From positions 1-28,810 of the forward strand of contig JBFWWU010000032.1 of the NCBI GenBank assembly GCA_050246015.1: a DNA stretch of 28,810 nt. Direction: 5' to 3'. The translations under genes and the position numbers were made by a program. This stretch comes from JTS-AC122 sp050246015. GTDB taxonomy: Bacteria > Planctomycetota > Phycisphaerae > Phycisphaerales > UBA1924. The notes under the pieces were generated by a model. That model was not told the DNA's origin. It made no database searches and saw nothing but the letters and a program-made list of their open reading frames with translations. This document shows positions 15,311 to 22,148 of the stretch, piece after piece. The first letter of the stretch is position 1. Every line of letters starts with the position of its first letter.

Positions 15311-17063
15311 AGGTCGCTGGAGTGATTCGCACTGGCAGAACTATTCTAAATCTCGCTCCCTGGAGTGATTCTCGGTGAGAATTCTCAGTTTCCAAGCGGA
15401 TTTTGCCCATGTGCGATCGAACGACCTGCTGGGCCATTGCAAGCCCCATGCCAGTGCCGTGCCGCTTGGTGGTGAAGTTGGGCTCGAAGATCCGAGCGGC
15501 CACATCTGGTTCCACGCCGCTGCCCTCATCGGACACCGTGATCTCCCATTCTTTCTCGGGGCTTGACGAGCAGACCTCGACGCGAACTACCGATTGCTCG
15601 GGCGACGCCTCGATCGCGTTGGAAAGCAGGGCGGCCAGCGCGTGATCCAGGTGCACCGGGTCAAGTTCGGCGAAAGAAGGCGCGTCGGCATCGGAGACGA
15701 CGATCTGGACCCCCTTGCTCTGCGCCATGGGCCGGTGTACCTCGACGACCGACCTCAGCCATTCCCGGATATTGGTCTGCTGCGGATTGATCCTCGCCGG
15801 GTTGGTGACGCTGAGCAGTTCATTGAGCCAGCGTTCGAAGGTATCAACGGTTGAGACGATCAGGTCGAGGTTGTCGCGGTGATCGCTCCCCTTGGGGGTA
15901 TCGAGCCGGGTCACCTCGGCGAGTCCGCGGATACCCGCCAGGGGATTGCGGACGTTGTGAACCAGCCGGCGCACCATGCTGCCGATCGCGGCGAGCCGCT
16001 CACGCTCCACGCGCTCTTCCTGCATCAAATGGACCATCTCCGCCATGTGGTTGACCTCGGCGGAGAGCCGCGCCAGTTCATCGCGCCCGTGCACGGGGAT
16101 GCGGTGGGTGAGTTCCCCTCGGGCGATGATGGCGGCGGCATCGCGCAGCGCCGCGACCGGCCGCTGAACCCATCGCCGAAGCAGGACCACCGAGAGCACA
16201 CCCAGCAGCAGGCCAAAGAGCATGACCGACGCGAGCCACAGCGCCAGTCCGCGCTGCACGCGGCTGGCGTAGTCCAGCGAGAGGTTGTAGTTGCCGAGCA
16301 CCTGCTTCTCCGTGCGCTCGATGAGTTCATGGATGTCGTAGCACTCGCGCATGACGAGCATCCGCTGCACGTGCAGGACGCGTTCCCGCGGGATCGGCCC
16401 GGCGACGGCCCAGGCCGCCGTGCGCCGGCCCAGCACGCGCAGAATCGATCGTTGTGCCGTCAAGGTCTGTGTGATGTCGAACCCGCGAATCGACGACATC
16501 GCACGCCCATCGGCGGCATCGGCGGCATCGGCGGCATCGGCGGAGGGCGAGGCGGTCGGGGCGGGAGGGGACGCCGGGCGCACGTCGTTGCGCGACAGCG
16601 AATCTCGCGAAGCCGCTTCGACCACTTCGCCGGCGCGGCCCTGCATCGAGTAGATCCGATCCTTGATGTTGCGCCAGGTTCCCCCAATCTGCTTGCGGTA
16701 CCAGTCGTTGGCTTCCAGACTCTGGATCGCCGAATCAAACTCGATCGCGAGTGAACGGAGTCGGGCCGAGGCGTCGGACCCCAGGGGGGGAAGCACGGGC
16801 TGATACCCGACGATCGCCGATCGAAACCCCGGGATCAACTCCGGAGCGGTCGGGTCGTCCGTGGCCCCGGAGATGACTCGCGATTCCGCTTCGACGATCC
16901 GCTTGACTTCCCGCAGCCGGTCCAGCACGTTCCCGGAACTCTGAAACGGGGTCCGCAGTTCCCGATGGAGAAAATCAAACGCCCAGAACGCGCCGATTCC
17001 GCTGGCAATCACGGCCAGCATCAGCAGCGAGATCAGCAGGATGAACTTCGTCTGGAGCGTCAT
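15309..17063 (-). CDS. Membrane sensor histidine kinase (NtrB/ZraS type)
   Basis: A 584-residue inner-membrane kinase paired with the adjacent sigma-54 regulator. The first membrane helix (about 6-29; FILLISLLMLAVIASGIGAF) and second (about 272-296) bracket a roughly 240-residue periplasmic sensor region. The sensor has a low-complexity Ala/Asp/Pro linker (about 163-187) encoded by a 9-bp tandem repeat. A HAMP domain (about 295-348) follows. The dimerisation/phospho-acceptor motif is LVHNVRNPLAGIRG, with His near 369. The ATP-binding domain shows the N box LLSNAIEA (about 480), DEGSG (about 512) and GTGMGLAMA (about 536). The sensed ligand cannot be inferred. ATG 17063 is chosen because it directly precedes the first membrane helix; the frame extends upstream to 17171 with an Arg/Pro-rich stretch unlike a signal. 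It is divergent from trpB. Confidence 0.93.
   Translation of the reverse strand: MTLQTKFILLISLLMLAVIASGIGAFWAFDFLHRELRTPFQSSGNVLDRLREVKRIVEAESRVISGATDDPTAPELIPGFRSAIVGYQPVLPPLGSDASARLRSLAIEFDSAIQSLEANDWYRKQIGGTWRNIKDRIYSMQGRAGEVVEAASRDSLSRNDVRPASPPAPTASPSADAADAADAADGRAMSSIRGFDITQTLTAQRSILRVLGRRTAAWAVAGPIPRERVLHVQRMLVMRECYDIHELIERTEKQVLGNYNLSLDYASRVQRGLALWLASVMLFGLLLGVLSVVLLRRWVQRPVAALRDAAAIIARGELTHRIPVHGRDELARLSAEVNHMAEMVHLMQEERVERERLAAIGSMVRRLVHNVRNPLAGIRGLAEVTRLDTPKGSDHRDNLDLIVSTVDTFERWLNELLSVTNPARINPQQTNIREWLRSVVEVHRPMAQSKGVQIVVSDADAPSFAELDPVHLDHALAALLSNAIEASPEQSVVRVEVCSSSPEKEWEITVSDEGSGVEPDVAARIFEPNFTTKRHGTGMGLAMAQQVVRSHMGKIRLETENSHRESLQGARFRIVLPVRITPAT
16509..16544. repeat. 9-bp tandem repeat (4 copies) inside the kinase gene
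   Basis: Three perfect copies of ATCGGCGGC and one with a final A run head to tail. On the coding (-) strand they encode an Ala-Ala-Asp repeat in the periplasmic linker of the histidine kinase. Being a multiple of three, copy-number change would lengthen the linker without a frameshift. Confidence 0.85.
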
Positions 17064-17186
17064 GTGGACGGGTCGGCGATGATCGTACGGCGACCACCGT
17101 CCCTGGCGTCCCGCACGCCATGTCGGCTCTCTCCGCACTGGACACGCGGGAAACCGGATCCACGGGCCCACGCTATCGTTGCCATC
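17064..17186. other. Divergent promoter region, kinase / trpB
   Basis: These 123 bases separate the leftward two-component operon from rightward trpB and should hold both promoters. I see no strong -35/-10 pair, no convincing TGGC-N-TTGC sigma-54 site, and no Trp leader peptide or attenuator hairpin. Confidence 0.4.
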
Positions 17187-18479
17187 ATGACTCGCGCCGA
17201 ATCATCTCCAGCGCCGCCCGTGCCGGCCCGCGTCCCCGACGAGCGCGGACGTTTCGGGGAGTTCGGCGGCCGATTCGTCCCGGAGACATTGATCGCCGCG
17301 CTGGATCAGTTGGCGGCGACGTACGAGCAGGTGCGCCGCGACGGATCGTTCCGCAGCGAGCTCGGCGAACTCCAGCGCACGCTGATCGGGCGCCCGACGC
17401 CGCTGTACCGCGCCGACAGGCTGACGGCCCATGCGCGGGCCGGCGCCACCGCGGGCGCTATTCAGGGGAGGGGAGGGGCGACCATCTGGCTCAAGCGCGA
17501 AGACCTCGCTCACACCGGCGCGCACAAGATCAACAACACCATCGGGCAGGCGCTGCTCGCCCGGCGCATGGGGAAGCGGCGGGTGATCGCCGAGACCGGC
17601 GCGGGGCAGCACGGCGTGGCCACCGCGACCGCCGCGGCTCACTTCGGGCTCGAGTGCGATGTCTACATGGGCAGCGAGGATGTCCGTCGCCAGCGATTGA
17701 ACGTCGTGCGGATGCGCCTGCTGGGCGCGCGGGTGATCGAGGTGGACTCGGGCTCCCGGACGCTCAAGGACGCGACGAACGAAGCGATGCGCGACTGGAT
17801 GGGGTCGGTGCGCGACACGCACTACATCCTCGGCTCGGTCGTCGGGCCGCATCCATTCCCGATGATCGTGCGTGATTTTCAGTCCGTCATCGGCATCGAA
17901 ACGCGGACGCAGTTCGCCCAGGACCGGCCCGGCGAGGGTCATCGAGCGGGCCGGCTCCCGGACGCGATCGTGGCCTGCGTCGGGGGCGGGTCCAATGCCG
18001 CGGGGATGTTCCACCCGTTCATCGATGATCCGGGTGTCGAACTGATCGGGGTGGAAGCCGGAGGCCGAGGCACAGGTGTCGGCGAGCACGCGGCCACGCT
18101 GTCGCTCGGCGCGCCGGGCGTCCTGCACGGGTGCAGGTCCTACGTCCTGCAAGACCCCAGTGGCCAGACGGCGAGCGTGCATTCGTGCTCGGCGGGGCTG
18201 GACTACCCCGGCGTCGGACCCGAGCATTCCTATTGGAAAGACGCGGGCCGCGTTCGCTACGTTTCCGTCACGGACGACGACGCGCTATCGGCATTCACCC
18301 TGCTGGCCAGGCTGGAAGGGATCATCCCGGCGCTGGAATCCGCCCACGCCGTCGCCTACGCGGTGCAGCACGCCGCGACCATGCCGACGGCGTCGCACCT
18401 GGTCATCAATCTTTCCGGGCGAGGCGACAAGGATGTCGATGAAGCAACCAGGCTCCTGGATGCCCGCGCTCGGGGCTGA
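17187..18479 (+). CDS. trpB: Tryptophan synthase beta chain
   Basis: A 430-residue PLP enzyme that joins indole and L-serine to give L-tryptophan, normally as an alpha2-beta2 complex with TrpA. The N-terminus GRFGEFGGRFVPETL is characteristic. The PLP lysine is K114 in HTGAHKINNTIGQ. AETGAGQHGVATAT and GSVVGPHPFPMIVRDFQ follow, and the phosphate-binding loop is GGGSNA at 266-271. SAGLDYPGVGPEH and the Gly-rich NLSGRGDKD end it. It resembles the ordinary TrpB1 type. A small Gly/Ala insertion (about residues 87-99) precedes the LKRED strand and is encoded partly by a triple GGGG array. The start is the ATG at 17187; the frame upstream is antisense to the kinase gene. No trpA or other trp gene is present in the window, so it may be an isolated member or the end of a split operon. 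Confidence 0.96.
   Translation: MTRAESSPAPPVPARVPDERGRFGEFGGRFVPETLIAALDQLAATYEQVRRDGSFRSELGELQRTLIGRPTPLYRADRLTAHARAGATAGAIQGRGGATIWLKREDLAHTGAHKINNTIGQALLARRMGKRRVIAETGAGQHGVATATAAAHFGLECDVYMGSEDVRRQRLNVVRMRLLGARVIEVDSGSRTLKDATNEAMRDWMGSVRDTHYILGSVVGPHPFPMIVRDFQSVIGIETRTQFAQDRPGEGHRAGRLPDAIVACVGGGSNAAGMFHPFIDDPGVELIGVEAGGRGTGVGEHAATLSLGAPGVLHGCRSYVLQDPSGQTASVHSCSAGLDYPGVGPEHSYWKDAGRVRYVSVTDDDALSAFTLLARLEGIIPALESAHAVAYAVQHAATMPTASHLVINLSGRGDKDVDEATRLLDARARG
17465..17478 (+). repeat. Triple GGGG array inside trpB insertion
   Basis: Three GGGG tracts separated by single A bases lie in the short Gly/Ala insertion of trpB, outside the conserved core. G-rich on the + strand like the other arrays in the window. 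Confidence 0.6.
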
Positions 18480-18591
18480 GCGATCCCGCCCGGCAAGAAA
18501 CTGAGCGATTCGTGCCGCCTTTTGGATCGATCCGGGTGTACCCTCTTGGAACGGGCGAAGCACGTGTCCCGGGAGCGAAGTCGCATGCATC

Positions 18592-19548
18592 ATGGGTGAG
18601 CGTCTGGCGCAACTTGTCGGTCGATTGCAGGGCTACCCGCTGTGGCAGGTGGCGCTGGAGTTCGCGCTGATCTGGCTCCTGGTCTACGGAGCCGTGCGAT
18701 TCATGCAGGGGACCCGCGGCGCCAGCGCCCTCAAGGGACTCGTCGTCGTCCTGGTGTTTGCCGCCTTGGTCGTCCGCGTCGTCGGGCAGCGGGATTCATT
18801 CCAGCGATTGACATATCTGTACCAGAACTTCCTGCCGCTGGCCTTCTTTTCACTCATCGTGATTTTCCAGGCCGAACTCAAGCGCGGGCTCACGCGCCTG
18901 GGCGAGCGACAGTTGTTCCGGCGGGCCGGCGTTGGTGTCGCGCCCGTCGTGGATTCCATCGTCGAAGCGAGCGTCTATCTCAGCAAGGCCCGTTTCGGGG
19001 GGCTCATCGTCATCGAGCGCGACAACTCCCTGCGCGGACTCATCGAGGGCGGCGAGACGGTTGACGCCAAGGTCTCGGCCCGGCTCCTCAAAACCATCTT
19101 CTTCCCCGGGTCCGACCTGCATGACCTGGCGGTGGTCATCTCCGGCAATGAGATCAAGGCGGCCGGGGTGCAGTTGCCCCTCGCGCACGCCGACGAGATG
19201 CCCGACGAGACGCTTGGGTCGCGCCACCGTGCCGCCGTCGGGATCAGCAAGGAGTCTGACGCCCTGGTCGTGGTCGTCAGCGAAGAGACGGGCGCGATGA
19301 GCGTCGCGGAGCGAGGCCGGCTGGAGCGGGGGCTCTCCGCGGACGAACTAAAGGAGTTGCTGATCAAGCGGCTCAGCCGCGGCGAGTCGTCGTGGACGAG
19401 CGAGAACGAGCCGGATCGGGCCGACGCCGGCGAGTCGGGCGGCGAGTCGGGCGAGCCCGGGGAACCGCGGGCGCCGCGGGCCGCCGGCGGCGCGGGTGCT
19501 TCAAAATCGCTCCCGCGGCGCACAAAGGAACCGGCGTCGCGCGGGTAA
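18592..19548 (+). CDS. cdaA: Diadenylate cyclase, CdaA/DacA type, with variant DLA motif
   Basis: A 318-residue membrane enzyme expected to make c-di-AMP from two ATP. Three N-terminal hydrophobic helices (about 18-36, 46-65, 76-93) precede the DAC domain (about 95-240): SIVEASVYLS, GGLIVIERD, then LHDLAVVISGN, and RHRAAVGIS (about 211-219) with VVVSEETG. The normal DGA signature (LHDGA) reads DLA here (codons GAC CTG GCG at 19123-19131): the catalytic Asp (178) is kept but Gly179 is Leu. RHR is intact. The C-terminal 55 residues are a Gly/Ser/Glu-rich, presumably disordered tail. A YbbR-domain gene follows 32 bases on, the conserved cdaA-cdaR order. The gene begins 112 bases after trpB and may have its own promoter; the ribosome site is weak (GGGAG 17 bases upstream). 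Family certain; activity open because of the motif change. Confidence 0.9.
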   Translation: MGERLAQLVGRLQGYPLWQVALEFALIWLLVYGAVRFMQGTRGASALKGLVVVLVFAALVVRVVGQRDSFQRLTYLYQNFLPLAFFSLIVIFQAELKRGLTRLGERQLFRRAGVGVAPVVDSIVEASVYLSKARFGGLIVIERDNSLRGLIEGGETVDAKVSARLLKTIFFPGSDLHDLAVVISGNEIKAAGVQLPLAHADEMPDETLGSRHRAAVGISKESDALVVVVSEETGAMSVAERGRLERGLSADELKELLIKRLSRGESSWTSENEPDRADAGESGGESGEPGEPRAPRAAGGAGASKSLPRRTKEPASRG

Positions 19549-19580
19549 GAGAGTTTATCGTCTGGAGATAGGTGAGGCAC

Positions 19581-20717
19581 ATGGGCGAGCAGATCAAGAC
19601 CGTGCTGCTGGTGACGCTGATCGCGGCGTTGATATGGATCTGGGCCGAGGGTGAGAGTTTCCAGACCGAGACCGTGAACTCGCGCATCGCGTTCGTGACC
19701 GACTCGCCCGACCTGTCCGTGACGCCCGGCGAGGGGTGGAACGGCGCGGTCCGCGTTCAACTCGAAGGTTCCAACAGCGCGATCCGTCAGGCCGCCGAGG
19801 CGATCAGCAACTCCATCGTCCTCTCGCCCGTGAATACCGACGCGCTGGCCACCCCCGGCGTCAGGAAGGTCGTTCAACTGGGCGGCGCGATCAAGAAACT
19901 CGCCGCGCTGCGCGAACTCGGCGTCACCGTGGTTGACGTCGAGCCGGCCGAGGTCGTCGTGACGGTGACGAAATACGTGCAGCGGGAACTGCTCGTCAGG
20001 CCCGAGTTCCCCACGGAAATCGACCTCCTGGGAGAGGCGACGGTCACCCCGGCGCGGGTATCGGTGCGGATGCCGGAACAGACGGCGTCGAGCCTGACCG
20101 AGTCCGACGTGATCAGACTGACGTTGTCGCCACGCGATCTGCAGGTGACGCGGGAGGACGGGCTCCAGACTGTCACGCTCCCGCTGTCGCTTCCGGACAA
20201 ACTCCGCGGCGTGCCGGGGGTCGATCCGGATCCGGACCAGGCGACCGTTTCGTTCCGCGTACGAAAGAACGTGGACACCGTGACGCTCGCATCGGTCCCG
20301 GTGTGGGTGTCGGTGCCCCCGACGGAATCGTCGGGGTGGGACATCGAGGTCAAGACCGAGTTTCTTCGCGACGTGGTCTTCACGGGGCCCAAGGATCAGA
20401 TCCGCGCCCTGCGGGAGAACAAACTGGTCCCGATCGCCGAGGTCCGCCTGTCCAGTGATGAACTCGAAGCCGGCATCACGTCGAAGGAGGCCGTCATCGT
20501 CGATGTTCCGTCGCAGGTGACGGCGAGCGCGCCGACGCGACTGGTGGAACTCGTGATCAAGAAGCGAACGGGGAGCGGCCCGTCCGACGCGGGCGGTGAG
20601 AGCAGAGGCGTGGGGGGTGGGGGTGGGGGGGGGATCTTGCCGGGAACCCCGGCGCCGCCCGTCCCGCCGGCCGATGCCGAGCATCCGGGAGCCGCGGCCG
20701 AGACAGAGGGGAACTGA
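19581..20717 (+). CDS. cdaR: YbbR-domain protein (CdaR-like regulator of diadenylate cyclase)
   Basis: A 378-residue protein with one N-terminal membrane helix (about 7-25; TVLLVTLIAALIWIWAEG) and an extracytoplasmic region of repeated YbbR-type beta modules (typical strings VRVQLEGSNSAI, VTVTKYVQRELLV, VSFRVRKNVDTV and VWVSVPP). In Firmicutes CdaR binds and modulates CdaA; the same gene order here suggests the same role. The C-terminus (about 335-378) is a Gly/Pro/Ala tail containing a polyglycine run encoded by a G-run array. ATG 19581 is favoured over a GTG at 19572 because GGAG and AGGTGAGG lie just upstream. The RMD1-like gene starts three bases after its stop, so the three genes form a likely operon. 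Confidence 0.85.
   Translation: MGEQIKTVLLVTLIAALIWIWAEGESFQTETVNSRIAFVTDSPDLSVTPGEGWNGAVRVQLEGSNSAIRQAAEAISNSIVLSPVNTDALATPGVRKVVQLGGAIKKLAALRELGVTVVDVEPAEVVVTVTKYVQRELLVRPEFPTEIDLLGEATVTPARVSVRMPEQTASSLTESDVIRLTLSPRDLQVTREDGLQTVTLPLSLPDKLRGVPGVDPDPDQATVSFRVRKNVDTVTLASVPVWVSVPPTESSGWDIEVKTEFLRDVVFTGPKDQIRALRENKLVPIAEVRLSSDELEAGITSKEAVIVDVPSQVTASAPTRLVELVIKKRTGSGPSDAGGESRGVGGGGGGGILPGTPAPPVPPADAEHPGAAAETEGN
20612..20633 (+). repeat. G-run array encoding polyglycine in the YbbR protein
   Basis: Tracts of 6, 5 and 9 Gs separated by single T bases encode a Gly-Val-polyGly stretch in the tail of the YbbR protein. The nine-base homopolymer is prone to slippage; a one-base change would frameshift the last 30 or so residues and run into the next gene start. 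Confidence 0.75.
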
Positions 20718-20720
20718 GCA

Positions 20721-21872
20721 ATGAGCGCGGCGGCGTCGATGCACATCGAGCGCGGCGTGTGCCACGTGATGTTCGCGTATGACGTGGGGATGTCGATCAA
20801 CCTCCCCGAGGCCGAGCGCGTGCTCGTCGCCGCCGCCAGGCCCGAGACGATCCGTCACACGCGGCGCACCCCCGAGTACTTCGGTTTCGAGAATCCGCCG
20901 GTGAGGGTGCCGCAGGCCTGCGGCCCTCTATCACTGGGGCCGTATCAGACGGCCGAGTCGGTCGAGATCGCCCTGTTCGAGTTCGGCGCGGTGAGCGTGA
21001 AGTATTCGATCCCCATCCGCGGCGAGATGGAGGACCTGCTCGAACTGACCGACCGCCTCTACGAAAACGCGGCGCTGCGCGCGGACTCGCTCTCCCGGGT
21101 CCAGCGCCTCGTGCGCGACGTGGCCTCCGCGATCGCCAAGCCGCGCATCGCCGAGTTTGTCGAGGACTACTCGATCATCCACGTCATTTCGACGAGAGAG
21201 AACAGGAGTCGCGGCTTCGTCGAGCGCATGGTGGGCGACGCCGCGAGCCTCAGCGCCAGGGTTCTGCGCGCCGAGCGGGGAGAACTCTCCCGCGACGAGA
21301 TCACCGACGCGATGGGCGCCCGCATCTGCTTCAGCCCCGACGACGTGCTCATCGTCGACTGGAACGGCGCGCTCATGGTCGGCGAGCAGATGGACGACGT
21401 GATCGCCGTGCTGGAATATGCGAACGTCGAACTCCTGGAAATGCGCTACCTGGATCATCGGCTCGACAGCGCGATGGAGCGGACCAGCGGGGCGCGGACC
21501 ACTCGCGGGCTCCGCGCGTGGTGGCCCGCCAGCCTGGGCGGTGGCGCAGGGGGGGGTGGCGGTGGCGGTGGGGGGGCGGCCACCTTCCGGGCCCTCGCCG
21601 AACTGCAGGTCGATGGCGCGCGGCTGTTCGAAGAGGTCAACAACGCCCTCAAACTGCTGGGCGATCAGTACCTCGCGCGAGTCTATCGGCTCGCGTCGCA
21701 GCGTCTGCACCTGCCGGAGTGGGACGCCGCGATCCTGCGCAAACTCAACACGATCGAAAGCATCTATCAGAAGATGAACGACTTCCGGACCGCCAGGCGT
21801 CTGGAAACGCTGGAGTGGATCGTGATCCTGCTGATCGCGGTGGAGGTCGTGTTGTCGCTGGTGCGTTGGTAA
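20721..21872 (+). CDS. RMD1/YagE (DUF155) family membrane protein
   Basis: A 383-residue protein of the DUF155 family, known in fungi as RMD1/Sif2 and widespread but poorly understood in bacteria. Its core (about 80-245) has the family run FEFGAVSV, EDYSIIHV, the helical region and DDVLIVDWNGALMV near 208-220. The C-terminal helices end LETLEWIVILLIAVEVVLSLV (about 362-381), a single membrane anchor at the very C-terminus. A polyglycine run (about 273-285) interrupts the helical part between core and C-terminal helices and is not a family feature I know. ATG 20721 follows the YbbR stop by three bases with GGGGAAC upstream, so translation is probably coupled. Function is unknown; linkage to c-di-AMP genes suggests an envelope-related role (inference). 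Confidence 0.82.
   Translation: MSAAASMHIERGVCHVMFAYDVGMSINLPEAERVLVAAARPETIRHTRRTPEYFGFENPPVRVPQACGPLSLGPYQTAESVEIALFEFGAVSVKYSIPIRGEMEDLLELTDRLYENAALRADSLSRVQRLVRDVASAIAKPRIAEFVEDYSIIHVISTRENRSRGFVERMVGDAASLSARVLRAERGELSRDEITDAMGARICFSPDDVLIVDWNGALMVGEQMDDVIAVLEYANVELLEMRYLDHRLDSAMERTSGARTTRGLRAWWPASLGGGAGGGGGGGGGAATFRALAELQVDGARLFEEVNNALKLLGDQYLARVYRLASQRLHLPEWDAAILRKLNTIESIYQKMNDFRTARRLETLEWIVILLIAVEVVLSLVRW
21549..21576 (+). repeat. G-run array encoding polyglycine in the RMD1-like protein
   Basis: An eight-G tract, several GG/GGC/GGT steps and a seven-G tract encode a Gly-rich insert in the RMD1-like protein. Same-strand and same-type as the arrays at 20612 and 23535. Confidence 0.7.
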
Positions 21873-22148
21873 ATGAACATCTGGCGACTCGTTGAAGAGC
21901 GCGTCGATGAGAACTACGGCAGGTGGCCCGGAAGTCTCGGTGTCTTCGTGCTTCGTGCGGTCAACCAAGACACCGAAGTCCGCGTCAAAAGCACAGGGAG
22001 TCGGTGGCACGACTTCAGGGCCACCCGGCCACGACTTCCGGACTCTGCCGGGCGGGACGCCCGGTCCACTACGCATGTCGCCAGGACTGGACTTTCCTTT
22101 CCCTCCGTGGCTTCGTGGCTTCGTCCCTGCGTGGCTCACCCCAACTCA
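21873..22148. repeat. Intergenic repeat patch between convergent genes
   Basis: This 276-base gap has no convincing gene but much structure. GGTGGCCCGGAAGTC (21922-21936) pairs with GACTTCAGGGCCACC (22011-22025), 14 of 15 bases. Nested inside, TCGGTGTCTT (21937-21946) pairs perfectly with AAGACACCGA (21967-21976). At 22105-22136 are four 8-bp units close to TCGTGGCT. The last resembles the CACGAAG-type octamer stretches scattered between genes in planctomycetes and other phyla (recollection, not a search). It probably includes terminators for both convergent genes and may be a dispersed element. Confidence 0.55.
22105..22136. repeat. 8-bp tandem repeat, four imperfect units
   Basis: The units read CCGTGGCT, TCGTGGCT, TCGTCCCT and GCGTGGCT. 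They lie 12 bases beyond the stop codon of the oxidoreductase gene. Confidence 0.7.

Noticed and set aside
16509..16544. Tandem repeat considered as a CRISPR-like or regulatory array
   Set aside because: Units are 9 bp with no spacers and lie in frame inside a coding linker.
16965..17186. N-terminal extension of trpB
   Set aside because: It is antisense to the kinase N-terminus; TrpB proteins begin near the GRFGEFGGRFVPE motif.
18975..20858. Long - strand open frame opposite cdaA/cdaR
   Set aside because: Crosses two clear + strand genes and has no recognisable motif.
20931..22139. Long - strand open frame opposite the RMD1-like gene
   Set aside because: Its body is antisense to a DUF155 gene, and its N-terminus comes from the repeat patch.
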